Shown here in pieces: positions 25,501 to 38,900 of a stretch of DNA of 64,000 nucleotides (within the stretch, counting starts at the first letter, position 1; each line of letters opens with the position of its first letter). Source of the DNA: Acholoe squamosa (taxonomy: Eukaryota > Annelida > Polychaeta > Phyllodocida > Polynoidae); the NCBI GenBank assembly GCA_949317995.1, contig OX439050.1:4030001-4094000 (forward strand), written 5' to 3'. The notes below the pieces were generated by a model. That model worked only from the letters and a program-made list of their open reading frames with translations, was not told the DNA's origin and did not search any database. The translations under genes were made by a program, and so were the position numbers.

Positions 25501-28500
25501 AAAACATTTTACATTTCATTCCAATCAATTAAGTACCCAATCAAGGTATATATAGAAGAATTAAGGGTACCTGACTGGTTAACAACTATGGTGACCTTGC
25601 TCAGCCGTGCACTGTATTCCTATAATGCACTCAAGGTCACTTCTATTGTGCAGCAGAGCACTGCCAGCCGTTTTATAATGGAGCATCATGCATACCCTCT
25701 AGGAGTAATTAAATGGGTGTGGACCACTAAAATCGACATGGCGACATGGGCTATTTTAGGCTTAGTGACATGGGACATGAACAATTTCTTAAAATTGACA
25801 TGGTGACATGAACAATTTCTTAAAATCGACATGGTGACATGACCATTTCTTAAAATTGACATGGTGACATGGCCATTTTTTAAAATCGACATATGACATG
25901 GGGGACCCCCCCATCCACACCCCTAATTAACCCCGTAGGGTCCTCATGATGCATGGGTTCACCAGGGCTGCATTCATGCATCATGACGACCAATGGGCAT
26001 GATGCATTAATGTGCCATCAGCCTTTCAAAGAGTTAACACAGCAGAGTGGACGACCTTATCAAACAGAAACCAGAGTTGTATATCATTGATTATTACATG
26101 ACCTCTGTGATTTTGGGTGCTTTTTCTGGATATTCCCATTCTGATACCTGTCCTAGGAGTGTTGATATCCTGGATATCGGCACGCCTAACATGTCATATG
26201 TTACATGTTACATGTCCTAACATGTCATATGTTACATGTTAAAACCTACAAACTTGTAATGGCCAGGGTAGGGGTCGAACCTGCAGTCTCTTGATTCCAA
26301 ATCCAACTCCCTATACATTGCGCCACAGGGACTGATGAGAAACAGTGTGTGTTTGTTTGGTTAGAATGCCACTAGTAGCTGTCCGCGTTTTCACCTACCC
26401 CTCCCCAGCACTACTGCTGCTACTTCCATAATGGCGACGACTGCGGGACGCGTTCAAACCAAACCATGCCAAGCCGGGCGCCGAGGTGTGAGACCCGGTG
26501 GTCTAGTGGTTAGCGTATTGCGCTCAGCTGCTAGAGGTAGGCAGGACGAGTCCCGGTCCGGGCTTATATTTTTTTCCACTGTACCTCTCCGCGATGACTG
26601 CTGCCGGGCGCCGAGGTGTGTGTACCGATTGTGTACACACACTATGGCAGGCTTCGTGTCCCGTGGAAGGGGAACAATTTTTTTTCACTTTATTTATTGA
26701 TATTCTATTGATTATTTATTGATTTTTTATTGATTAATCATGTAATAAAGACAGTAAGGAATGGGCTAACGGGCACCTCATTCAGTGTATCATAGGATAT
26801 TGTAACGAGTGGCCGTGGGCCACGAGTTACGATATCCTACAATACACTGAATGAGGTGCCCGTTAGGCCATTCATTACTCTCTTATTATTACACGATTTC
26901 TGTGATTCTGAGTGCTTTTCCTGGATATTTCCATGTACATAACTATCGATATTGTATGGCATGATGCATGCATCATGACTATTGTAAGGTGTGCAGTTAT
27001 CCAAGGATATCAGGCACCCAGTGCGGTTATCCATGGATAAGAGGGACACCTTACATGTCATATGTTACATGATAAAAACTACGAGAATTCTATTGCCAAG
27101 GGCAGGGGTCGAACCCAAACCCTACTCATCCCAAATCCAACTCCCTATGCATTGCGCCACAGGGACTGATGAGAAGTGGTTGGCTAGAACTAGGTCTCTT
27201 TGATATAAAGCCACCCAGCAGTAGTGTAGTGTGAACGCGTCCAGCACCTTGACCCATAACCAGGCCGCACAGTACTGCAAGCTGTCAGAGAGGTAGGGAT
27301 GGGGGGAGGGGGTCACATGTGAGTGACCTCTCCGGGCTTTATATCATATCATTGACTTGTAGAGACCTGGTTCTAGCCATCCACTTCTCGTCAGTCCCTG
27401 TGCCGCAATTGAATTTATCTTTATTCTATTGATTATTTATTGTTTTCGTGTAATAAAATAAGTAGTTAATGGATAATTCATGACTTGTGTGCGTGTTAAC
27501 AAAGGATAATTAAACTCGGGCTGTGTCCTCGTTTAATTATCCTTTGATAACACAAACACATCATGAATTATCCATTAATTACTTGTTCATTATCAGTCTA
27601 GGAAGTAATATTGGGACTGGACCATTCTTAAAAAGCTGATTTAACCCCGGGGATTTAACCCTGTAAGAGCCGCATGGTACTTTATCGATGTATGGCCTTC
27701 CTAGTCAAAATACGTAAATGCAGACCTGGCAATTAAAGTAAATGTATGTGATATGCAGAATTTAGTAACGACTCCAAAAGATATTAAATTGATCCAAAAA
27801 AAATCCTTAGTGGTGCGATATTAAAGGCTTTTGATTTTATTGCCGGATGGATGCAATACCTCTTAAATTATTTGTGTATGAATGGAAAAAAAACTATATT
27901 AGAAGTTCTGGAACCCCTCTGTGGCATATGGTAGGGATTTAAAGAGATTGATTTACATGTGTACTCGGCCCAATATGATGCATCAATGCAGTGCTGGTGA
28001 GTTTGGGCTAGCCGCCACTGCATCAGCGCATCGCGATGAAGAACATGAACCTCAATGGAGGGATCTTGTGTTGATAAAATAGATTGCAGACTTTAAATGG
28101 TTAAAGAAGATGATATGTAAGATTCCTACACCAACTTGATGTCATGGGGATACCCCGCTATACGCATGATTTATCAGTCAACATGGATAAGGAGTTACCT
28201 ACGACAGACTGACTGCCCACGTATTAACAAGGGAGTGGTGGACTTTGAGAACAAAACAACATTGCTGCACCCTCAGAGTAGTCTAAACCATCTTAATACC
28301 AACTGTTGTGATTCTTCCAAATGTGCGCCCTATCATAGGAATAGTGATGCATCTGACATTCTGGCTGAAAGGACCACACAGCGGTCATTGGCCTGGTGAG
28401 TCACGTGGTAGGGCTGTAGTCATGCATTACCAATGGTGCACGATGCATTAATGCATCAGCGGACCTTAAAGGGTTAAAGGATGACTTGTCACTCCCTAAT

Positions 28501-31500
28501 CTTACAGGCAATTATCTGTTATATCTCAAAGACAGGGAAGTAAATGTACATATCAGTAGGAGATATTGGATGACCTCAGTCAGTACTGTGGACACTGTCA
28601 ATACACTACTGTATTTGCTGCACCTTTTACACTGTAAGAAAATGTCGTCAAAATAAGGACAGAATCCTTGTCTCGAAGTTACCAAACATCCATCGTAATT
28701 CTCACAGAGATTCCTTGTACCTCCGTACTGCCACCTGGGGCTTCTTGTATGAAACTACACTGCTTCACTGCAATACGATTACGCTGCTTCACTGTTCAGT
28801 TTTACGAGGATCCCTGTTAGATTCAGTACAGACAGAGACAGACAGAGAAAGTGAACAAGACAGAGAGACAAAGAGAGAGAGAGACAGAGAGAGAGACAGC
28901 CCGACAGACGAGAGTTACGTTGTGCGGAAAAATTTGGTCTGGGCACTGTGGGGTTGGGTAATGGGTACAATCGATCATTGTGGGGTGCACATTTCATACA
29001 TGTACATATGTACATTATGGGGTTAAAATGTCTGAATATAGTGGGGTCATATTGTTATTCAAGAATATATTTCATTAAATGACTAAACAAGAAAGTAGCT
29101 TTCATGGGCTTCGAAACGCACCTAAGATCAAGGCGATCGGACCAGCGGTTGCTGAGATATTTAGTTTTGAAAGTTTTAGCGGAAGTATCGTAAAAGAGTC
29201 CCTATTCAAAATATGAGTTTCTGGCTGTGCTATTAGGGGTGGACACTGGATCATGGCTCAGTGGGCATTCACTCTTGCACCTACATGATGCAGGCTTCAT
29301 CTGCTCACTGTAGGACTATTTGGGAAAAAGTGCCTCCGCTGCGTGATGGGGCCCGTCAAAGAACTGTTTGTTTTTGCTCTAACCCGTGAACCGTTGAACT
29401 TAGAGACACGGGACTGGGTGCAAATCGAAGCTTATCGCAAGGGCTATCAGGCAATCTTCAAATTGGAATTAACTGTCTCAGTTACTGAATACACGGGGTG
29501 CAATCATCTGTTGTTATGGGTTTACTGTGTCTGAAGATGTGGGGTGCAATGTCTGTCGCTATGGGGTTATTACGTCTGTGCATGTGGGGTGTTATGTCTG
29601 TCGTTATGGGGTCATTGCGTCTGAACATGTGGGGTGCAATGTGTATTACTCACTAGGGGGCAGTAGGTGGTGATACTGTCTGTAATATACACAGACTAAT
29701 GGGGTCCGTCTGACAGACACGATCACAGTATAGCTCTAGTAAACACAGACAGACAGAGACAGATAGAGCCAGATAGAGAGAGAAAGACAATCAGGTAGAG
29801 ACAGACAGAGAGAGAAAGACAGACAGGTAGAGACAGACAGAGAGAAACTGAGACAGACAGGCAGACAGACAGAGAAAGAAACAGAGCCAGAGATAAAGAG
29901 ACAGAGACAGGGAAAGAGTCCTTTCTTTTCTAAGTTGGACAAGCTGCTTGTCCAAATAGATAGACAGGTAATTATATGCTGCTTGCCCGACACAGCAGTG
30001 CTCGCATCTATGAATGAATGAATCTATGAGGAATGTCTATGAGTATGCTGTAATGTATTAATGAACTCTTAGCCTTGAGGTGCAACAGAAGTGTAGATAG
30101 AAAAGGTGGATATAATTCACGGCCTGTATTGGGCAGCTTCACCTTGGGTGGTCCTGCATTCCTGTGGTCCTCCAAGGGTTAAAGGATTGAAGCCAACATA
30201 GGCATGATAGGGTTAACCCTTTGAAGGCCGCTGTAGACTGGCTGCAGTCCCAGAGCTCTCCTCCCAACCCCACTATACCCCCTCCATGCCTCTCCTCCTC
30301 TGCTGGGCACTAGAAATAGATTCACTAGAAATGTTTTCAATTTTCCCATTTTATTTCAATTATCTCATAATAAAATCAGCCAGTCTAAGGCCGCTAATGC
30401 AGGAGTGCATCATGCCCATTTTGACGTCATGATGCACCAATTTAGAGCTGGCAAGACTGCCACTTCATTGGAGCATCATGCCGACCCTACGGGACTGCTA
30501 CATAAACTCCCGGATGGTCAGCATGATGCTCCAATGAAGTACTGGTGAGCAGTCTCACCAGCACTTCATTGGTGCATCATGACGATCAATGGGCATGATG
30601 CATTAATGCATCAGCCGCCCTTAAAGGGTTATACAGGATACATGTAAGGGGTTAGGGGGTCCAGGATATTTCTTTAACCTGGGTGCATACAGATGGTATG
30701 ATAAATGTTCGATCTCCAAGCACACATCTCTAATTCAATCATCATAGTTATAGCACCATGTAACCAGCTACTGATACCTCTGCTTGAAGACTGCACTCTG
30801 ACCGCCCCCTGTCTGTCGCCATAGTTACCATCTACTTCCGTTTCCTGTTGGACATTATCAGAAGGAGGCCGGACACCATACTTCCGGTAGTGGTGTATTC
30901 TGGGTTCCCTGTGTCTTCATAATCAACCCTGCCAGTCTTATTCTCTAAGCTATAACTGCTGAATCTATCAGCCAAACTGACAATGAACCACCTTAGAAAA
31001 GCAGTGCAGTTATAAAAATGAGGTTCTAAGAGGGTGGGCCTAACCTGGAGATGCGCCTTATATGGGAGATGAGCCTTTCACTGCATGGGTATTTGTGTGC
31101 AAACGCAATGTAGGCATATAAAGGTGTACACGTTCCCTAAACCAAACAATCAGAGAAAACTAGACAGTAAAATGTTGGAGACTGGAATCGTCTGGAGTGA
31201 TATACATTTTTTTCTACATGCATATAGACAACCACATTCCTGCGCCTAACATGTGAGATTATAAAGCTACTGAATGTACCCCAGGAGAGCAGGATGCAAT
31301 AAGGAAGTTCTGCTATGCAGCATTGGTGCATCATGTCAATCTATGGAGGGCCGAAAGGCATCATGGGTAATACATCCCTTCACTGAGAAAATCATCTCAC
31401 TCACTTCAGTCTAGATCCAGACTCCACGCAATGTCGCCAAAATGAGTGTGATTTGAGACTCACCCTGATCCTTGAATGATATGCTGGCAGATCCTGAGGC

Positions 31501-32811
31501 TGATCCTGGGGTGATACTCTGGCTTTGCCTGAGTATCATGCAAGGATCAGGCTGAGTCTCAAATCATACCCATTTTGGCGACACTGCCTGAGTCTGGATC
31601 TAGACTCAAGGGAGTAAGATCTTTTTTCTCAGTGTTGTTGTAATAGATCATCAGAATTCATAAGCATTCCGAGGTCTGTTGGCTAACCCTAATCACAAAT
31701 CTCAGATTCAACAGCAAAAGCTCTTTATTAGCAGTAGACCAAGTTTGACATATTTTAGGGCTGCTAATGTATTATATCTTGTGTCAAGGTGAATATCGTA
31801 GTTCTATAGAGAAAGCACTGAACCACCGTATTGAACCCCTGCGTTAAATAACCCGCGGGAAATCCGCACGATGACGTCATAGGTCCACCGCGCATGCGCA
31901 GCATTTTTGAAACGTAAACATTCAAAATGGCGGCGGTCAGGATTTCGCGAAGAAGATGGGTAAATAGGAGTTAATTATGGATTATATTGATCAAATAACG
32001 AATAATTATCCACCCAAACACCTTGACATAAATGTAAAGATGAACTCTGATTAGTTTGAGCTTCCTGTTTCTTCACTCACGGGTCCTGCCCGCTCGTGAA
32101 GAAACTGTCGGCTCAAACTAATCATCGTTCATCTTTACCATTATATCAGATTTTTAACAAAGGATATTTGATTCTAGATCATAGATTTGCGCTAAAGGTT
32201 GGTGGCGCCTTTTGTTGTGTGTCCTCTCTCTACCTATGAGCATGATGCGTTATTGTCTAAGTGGTATTTAAAGGGCCCAAGACTGCTATAGAAGGTAATT
32301 CCCTGTACTTCATATACATGATAACAGAGTAATCACTGTACACACAAACACCTTGTTTACTTCAGGGCTTAGATTGTGTAAATAACATGACCACAGGACA
32401 TCCAGCACAAACAATAACATATATAGATCTTCTATAACAACATATACATATAAGTCAACAACTGACAAAATATGGGCCAAGCACCATAAACCTTCATGTA
32501 TACATATGCTGTGTGTGTGTCTCTCTCCCTCTGTCTCTCATTCTGAGACTGTCTGTCTCTGTCTGTCTCTGTATGTCTCTGTCTCTCTCTTTCTCACTCT
32601 CTCAACATGACCACAGGACATCCAGCACAAACAATAACATATATATCCCTCTCTCTCCCTCTCTCTATCTATCTACCTATACATGCATCTATCTATCTCA
32701 CTTTGTGTCTCCCTGTCTCTTTCTCTTTCCTTCTCTCTGTCTGCCTTCCTGTCTCTCTCCCTCTCTCCTGGTGTCTGTCTGCCTCTGTCTGTCTGTCTCT
32801 GTCTGTCTGTC

Positions 32812-32903
<92 letters not shown>

Positions 32904-35900
32904 CTGTCTGTGGGTTACTACCTAATAAATCTCATTTCTAATGCCAAATAAATGGCAGCTTGGACATATCTGACCTAATCAACTTGAAGATAAATACAGG
33001 TGCACTCAAATTGGTCACCACTGAAAGCTCTTGGAGGGCATAGCTTTTGTAAATATTGGACAAATGATGTATGAGAAGATAAGAATTTAAATCTGTTTGT
33101 CAAACTACTTATACAACTTATCCTATGGACAATACTTTAGGAGTGCATACACACAAAAATGTAGGGTCCCTAAGCTCTTCTAATAGCAGCATGAACTAAA
33201 GGCGTGAACACCTGTCAAATTTAAAGGCAAACACTACCCTATTTTAATGATAGCGAATTTGATGGCCTTTATAACAAATAAAGATATTCATGGCTACTGA
33301 AATATGCACCATTATAGAGGAATGCAGCAGGTCTTTGTGATGTATCAAAATAGGGTAGTGTTTGCCTTTAACTTGTTGGCCCTGGACTGATTTGATTGAT
33401 TTGTGTTTTACAGCACTTTAGCGGCACTAAGTGGCTATCCCATGCTTCACAAGTTGATAATCTAACAGAGGAATTTGTCAGTGCCCGCGCATTTGTGCAC
33501 CACACACATCCTGAGGGGAGAGGAAAGAGGAGATATAGACCCTTTTAAGTGGGCTAGGGAAGCCCGTGTTGGCCCTGGAACAGACTTCATCTTGACGAAT
33601 CCAGTTGGTCCATGCAGACGGCCGTAACAAACCTTCAGTCCTGAAGTTATGAATGTAATATATAATGATTAGACTTGAACTCGTTGGCTTCAGGGGGTGA
33701 TAGAAGCATGAGCTGGAGGGGAATGCTTCTATCAAACCCATGAAGCCAACTAGTTCAAGACTAATCATTACATATCGCATATATAACATGGTTTCCACCA
33801 TAAATTCTAAGTATTTACCTTTAAAATTGATAGAATCGATTGTTTTCTGTTACGAGCGGACGAGAAGGCCCTCCGCCATCTTGGTTTCATGTTGATATGA
33901 GGAGACAGCTAGTTCAATCACTATACACCAGGCTGTGCCACTTTCACGGTCGTAAACTTACTCACAGTGGGAACATACAGAAGGGGTAGTAGTAGCATTG
34001 ATTTATACGGGTTCACTATGGTTCCTCTTCTATTAAGTTAATGCCCGTGGCGTGCGTCCGCTGTCAATTTTGGGTTCTTATATCGCCAGATATCAGAACT
34101 CATATTATCCATTTTAGGAACTGAAATCAGTGCCTAAACTCGATAACCATGTTATATAGACATATATAGCAGTTGTCAACATGAAGAGTCCGTGTCAGAT
34201 ATGACAAGTTAGATTTGACAGGTTTTGCCTCGTTTGCCTCTCCACTCTAGAATACCTTATTTTTTACAGTGCAGTTTGTCGTGACATGTTATAGTAGAGG
34301 TGAAAGGAAGATCTTATACTTGTTGAATTGGATTTATTACAAACACAAACATTCTACTAGGTTGGCCAGAGACTTAAATACCACACACTGCTATACTTTC
34401 CTAATTCTCTGTATAAATATGGCGAACTAAAAGAAGCTGCGGAATAACAATTCCTGTGTGGATTTGTGACAACCTCTGGGTAGGAATCTACCCTGCATGA
34501 TGCACTGATGCAGCCCTGGTGAGTGCCAAATGCATTCTGACCACCAATGGGTATGATGCAGTCTTGCCTTTAACAGAGATTCCCCTTGAGTAAAGTTAAA
34601 TGATCTATAATGGGGGGAACGTATCATTTAACTTGCTGCAAGTGGCAAATACAGTATACTAATAATCATGTTCAAATATAAAAAACATAACATATCATAA
34701 TGGCCGGAGCGCTTATTGATTTTAATACCTCTGTACTCTTGCCCAATTCTTTGAGACAGGTGCTTAAAATGGCATAGACCGATGGTTGGGGCCTATGGCA
34801 CCTACTTTATTTGCTCTCCTTCCCCATTAACTAAGCCTATATTTGAAGGAATTGTCAGAATCATGCCCTACTTTTGGAGTGCATGCCAGAAGTCCATCCA
34901 TTGGAAATACACTGTAAAATGCATACGGTCAATGGAACCCCCTTTCTACACTTGTATGAGCTGAAGATACCAATGGATGGTCTACAGACACCTAAATAAT
35001 GTGCTGATACAGCATGTGCAACACATTTAAACAGAATTTGAAAAAGAAAATCGGACTATGTCATTAATTCGAATACTGTTTTCCAACATCCTGCAGCACT
35101 ACACTTCCCGGGAAGTGTAGCGCTTATTCAAGTCCGCCCCTTATTTAAAGGTCCTGGTGTTTTAATGAGTTATTACTGCAGAAAGATGATATAAAATGTG
35201 GCTGTGTGTTAGTGTATGAATGGCCTCCCATACCAGTTGTCCTATTCTGATATAAAAAAAAAACATGACATAGAATGTGCCTGTGTCACTGTGTTAGTAT
35301 ATGAATGGCCTCCCATACCAGAATTCATATACTCATATAAAAGGATATAACATAGAATGTTGCTGGATGTTAGTGTGTGAATGGCCTCCCATAATAGTAC
35401 CGGTAGTCATATTCGGATGTACAAAGACATGGCATTTTGGTTTGGTTGATTTTACCTCCACTAATTGTTATTAAAATTTAGTGTATGAATGGCTTCCCAT
35501 ACCAGAAGTCATATACTAGTTAGTACTGATTACCCTATATATAAAAAGGGGTTGCTTCATTGCTGGTACCCCCTTCATTGAAATAGACTTCAGTACTTGC
35601 CAGGTACACATAAACCAAAAGAGGTTACTCCAAGTATATGTACTTTTTTCAAAGTTAGGCTCACTCGATTTTTTTCTCTCAAGTAGTTCAAAGGTAAGAT
35701 TTAGAATGTTGCATAAATTGCTTTCCTTACTATGATATACTTACTTTAAAGAATTATAGAAATAGAAAACTCTCAGTTCACAGGCTGCACACATAACCTC
35801 GTCACAGAGTGCATGACAACAGGGCAAAAGACTTTTGACAAAGGTCGGCCATTATCTGAGCCACAATAAGGGCAATAAAATAGGATAACCATAAAATACC

Positions 35901-38900
35901 ACAGAATATCTGAAAAGTAAATACTACGTTTATAGTGCTTCTGAGATGTGATATGAATATGTAGACAGATGGTTTAGTAATCCCATCCTAAAGTTTTGAA
36001 TTGGCGACCTCCGAGAAAATCTGATTGGAGAGTGGTGTAGTCATGATAATTTTTGATGCAACATCAAGTATAGCGTCGTGAAACAGGCCACAATTTGCCG
36101 TGAAAATAAGTTACAGTTTGTGCCACAAGTTGCCGTGGATATTGTCTACAATTTGGCGTGATGACAAAGCATCGAAGTCTAGAGGCAAAGTTGCGACACT
36201 GTAGCGATCATATCTAGGCCAGGTGGACGCAGCTTCCCTTTCCCACGCTGACTTTGCTTGTCTCACGATGTTAATGTCCCACACTCTAGTGGCGAAGCCA
36301 CTAATGTAATAATAAAAATGACATAGAAAGTGGCAGGGTGATGTTCTTCGTCATCATTCTAATTACCAAAAGTCAAATTCCGATATAAAAAAAAATACAT
36401 GACATAGAATATGGCTGGTTGTTTGTGTATGGATGGCTTCCCATATCAGTAGTCCTATTCTAATATGGGTAGTGTATGAATGGCGTCCCATACCAGAAGT
36501 CCTATTGTGATATGGGGGTGTGGATGGGGGGTCCCCCATGTCACATGTCAATTTTAAGAAATGGTTATGTCACATGTCACTTAAATCCCCATGTCCCATG
36601 TCACCTCTAAGAACCTCTCATGTCACATGTCGATTTTAAGAAATGGTTATGTCACATGTCACTTAAATCCCATGTCCCATGTCACTTCTAAGAACCTCTC
36701 ATGTCACATGTCGATTTTAAGAAATTGCCATGTCACCATGTCAAATTTAGTGGTCCACACCCATTGATATAGTGTTTGAAAGGCATCCCATACCAAGAAG
36801 TCCTGTTCTGATATAAAAAGGTCTGACATAGAATGTGGCCCGGTGTTAGTATTGTCTGACTGTCCTGTGTCAGTTCTGTAAAACTGGATATAAAAGAGTA
36901 TAATATACCACGTGACTGCCACTGGATGTGGATGTTAGCTTTACACATCAAAAGCTCTGTTAACCCTTTGAATTCCTGTATATCACATATAGTGCTATAG
37001 GTGCTGCATATTATGCAGTATAGGGAGTCAAAGGGTTAAATATTTAGCCATATAAGGGTTAATGGTGCATTAATGCTTCATGACGTCATGATGCAGGCAG
37101 GAAGATGGCTCTAGACCCCTAAAATCTACATGGCCACATGAGCATGTTTTAGCTCTGTGGGGGGGTGGGAGAGGTTTACTTCATCTGCCCCAGATATCTA
37201 CCCTCCAACAGCTGTACACACAAATACACACCAACACACACCAAAAAACATAACACAACTTTTTATTCTGCCCTCAGCCTTTCAGTCTGTCTACACTAGA
37301 AAATTAATATTGTATATTGCAGTTAATAGGGTGTGACAGGTGTTGCCGAGATTACGTGCCGTTTATATTCTTAGTTTCACTCTTTAAAAGATGAAAGAAA
37401 GAGTCAATCAATAAATCAGTCAAACAGTCAGTCACACAGTCATTTGATTGCTCAGTTACACACTCTCTCAATCAGTCAATCAGTCAGTCAATCTACCAGT
37501 CAGTCAGTCAATCACTCAGTCAGTCTGTAAGTCAATGAATCAATCAGTCAATCAATCAGTCACTCACTCAATCAATCAATCATCTGTCAGTCAACAAATC
37601 AATCAGTCTGTCAGTCAGCCAATCAGTCAGTCAGTCAGTCTGTCAGTCAATCAATCAATCAGTCTGTCAGTCAGTCAGTCAATCAATCAATTGGACTGTC
37701 ACTCTGTCAGTCAATCAGTCAGTCAGTCAATCAATCAATCTGTCAGTCTGTCTGTCAGTCAAATAGTCAGTCAGTTTGTCAGTCAGTCAATCAGTTAGTC
37801 AATCAATCAGTCACTCAGTCAATCAGCCTGTCAGTCAATCAGTTTGTCAGTCAGTCTGTCAGTCAATCAGTCAGTCTGTCTGTCAGTCTGTCAGTCAATC
37901 AGTCAGTCTGTCTGTATATCTGTCTGTCAGTCTGTCAGTCAATCAGTCAGTCTGTCTGTATATCTGTCTGTCAGTCTGTCAGTCAATCAGTCAGTCTGTC
38001 TGTATATCTGTCTGTCAGTCAGTCAGTCAATCAGTCAGTCTGTCTGTTATATATCTGTCTGTCAGTCAGTCAGTCAATCAGTCAGTCTGTCTGTATATCT
38101 GTCTGTCAGTCTGTCAGTCAATCAGTCAGTCTGTCTGTTATATATCTGTCTGTCAGTCAGTCAGTCAATCAGTCAGTCTGTCTGTTATATATCTGTCTGT
38201 CAGTCAGTCAGTCAATCAGTCAGTCTGTCTGTATATCTGTCTGTCAGTCTGTCAGTCAATCAGTCAGTCTGTCTGTATGTATATCTGTCTGTCAGTCTGT
38301 CAGTCAATCAGTCAGTCTGTCTGTATATCTGTCTGTCAGTCTGTCAGTCAATCAGTCAGTCTGTCTGTTATATATCTGTCTGTCATTCAGTCAGTCAATC
38401 AGTCAGTCTGTCTGTATATCTGTCTGTCAGTCTGTCAGTCAACCAGTCAGTCTGTCTGTATATCTGTCTGTCAGTCTGTCAGTCAATCAGTCAGTCTGTC
38501 TGTATATCTGTCTGTCAGTCAGTCAGTCAATCAGTCAGTCTGTCTGTATATCTGTCTGTCAGTCTGTCAGTCAATCAGTCAGTCTGTCTGTATATCTGTC
38601 TGTCAGTCTGTCAGTCAATCAGTCAGTCTGTCTGTATATCTGTCTGTCAGTCTGTCAGTCAATCAGTCAGTCTGTCTGTATATCTGTCTGTCAGTCTGTC
38701 AGTCAATCAGTCAGTCTGTCTGTATATCTGTCTGTCAGTCAGTCAGTCAATCAGTCAGTCTGTCTGTATATCTGTCTGTCAGTCTGTCAGTCAATCAGTC
38801 AGTCTGTCTGTATATCTGTCTGTCAGTCAGTCTGTCAATCAGTCAGTCAGTCTGTCAGCCAATCAGTCAGTCAATCAATCAATCAGTCAGTCAATCAATC

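Noticed and set aside
33478-33801. 107-codon minus frame
   Set aside because: It runs through a hairpin element and has no domain or splice support.
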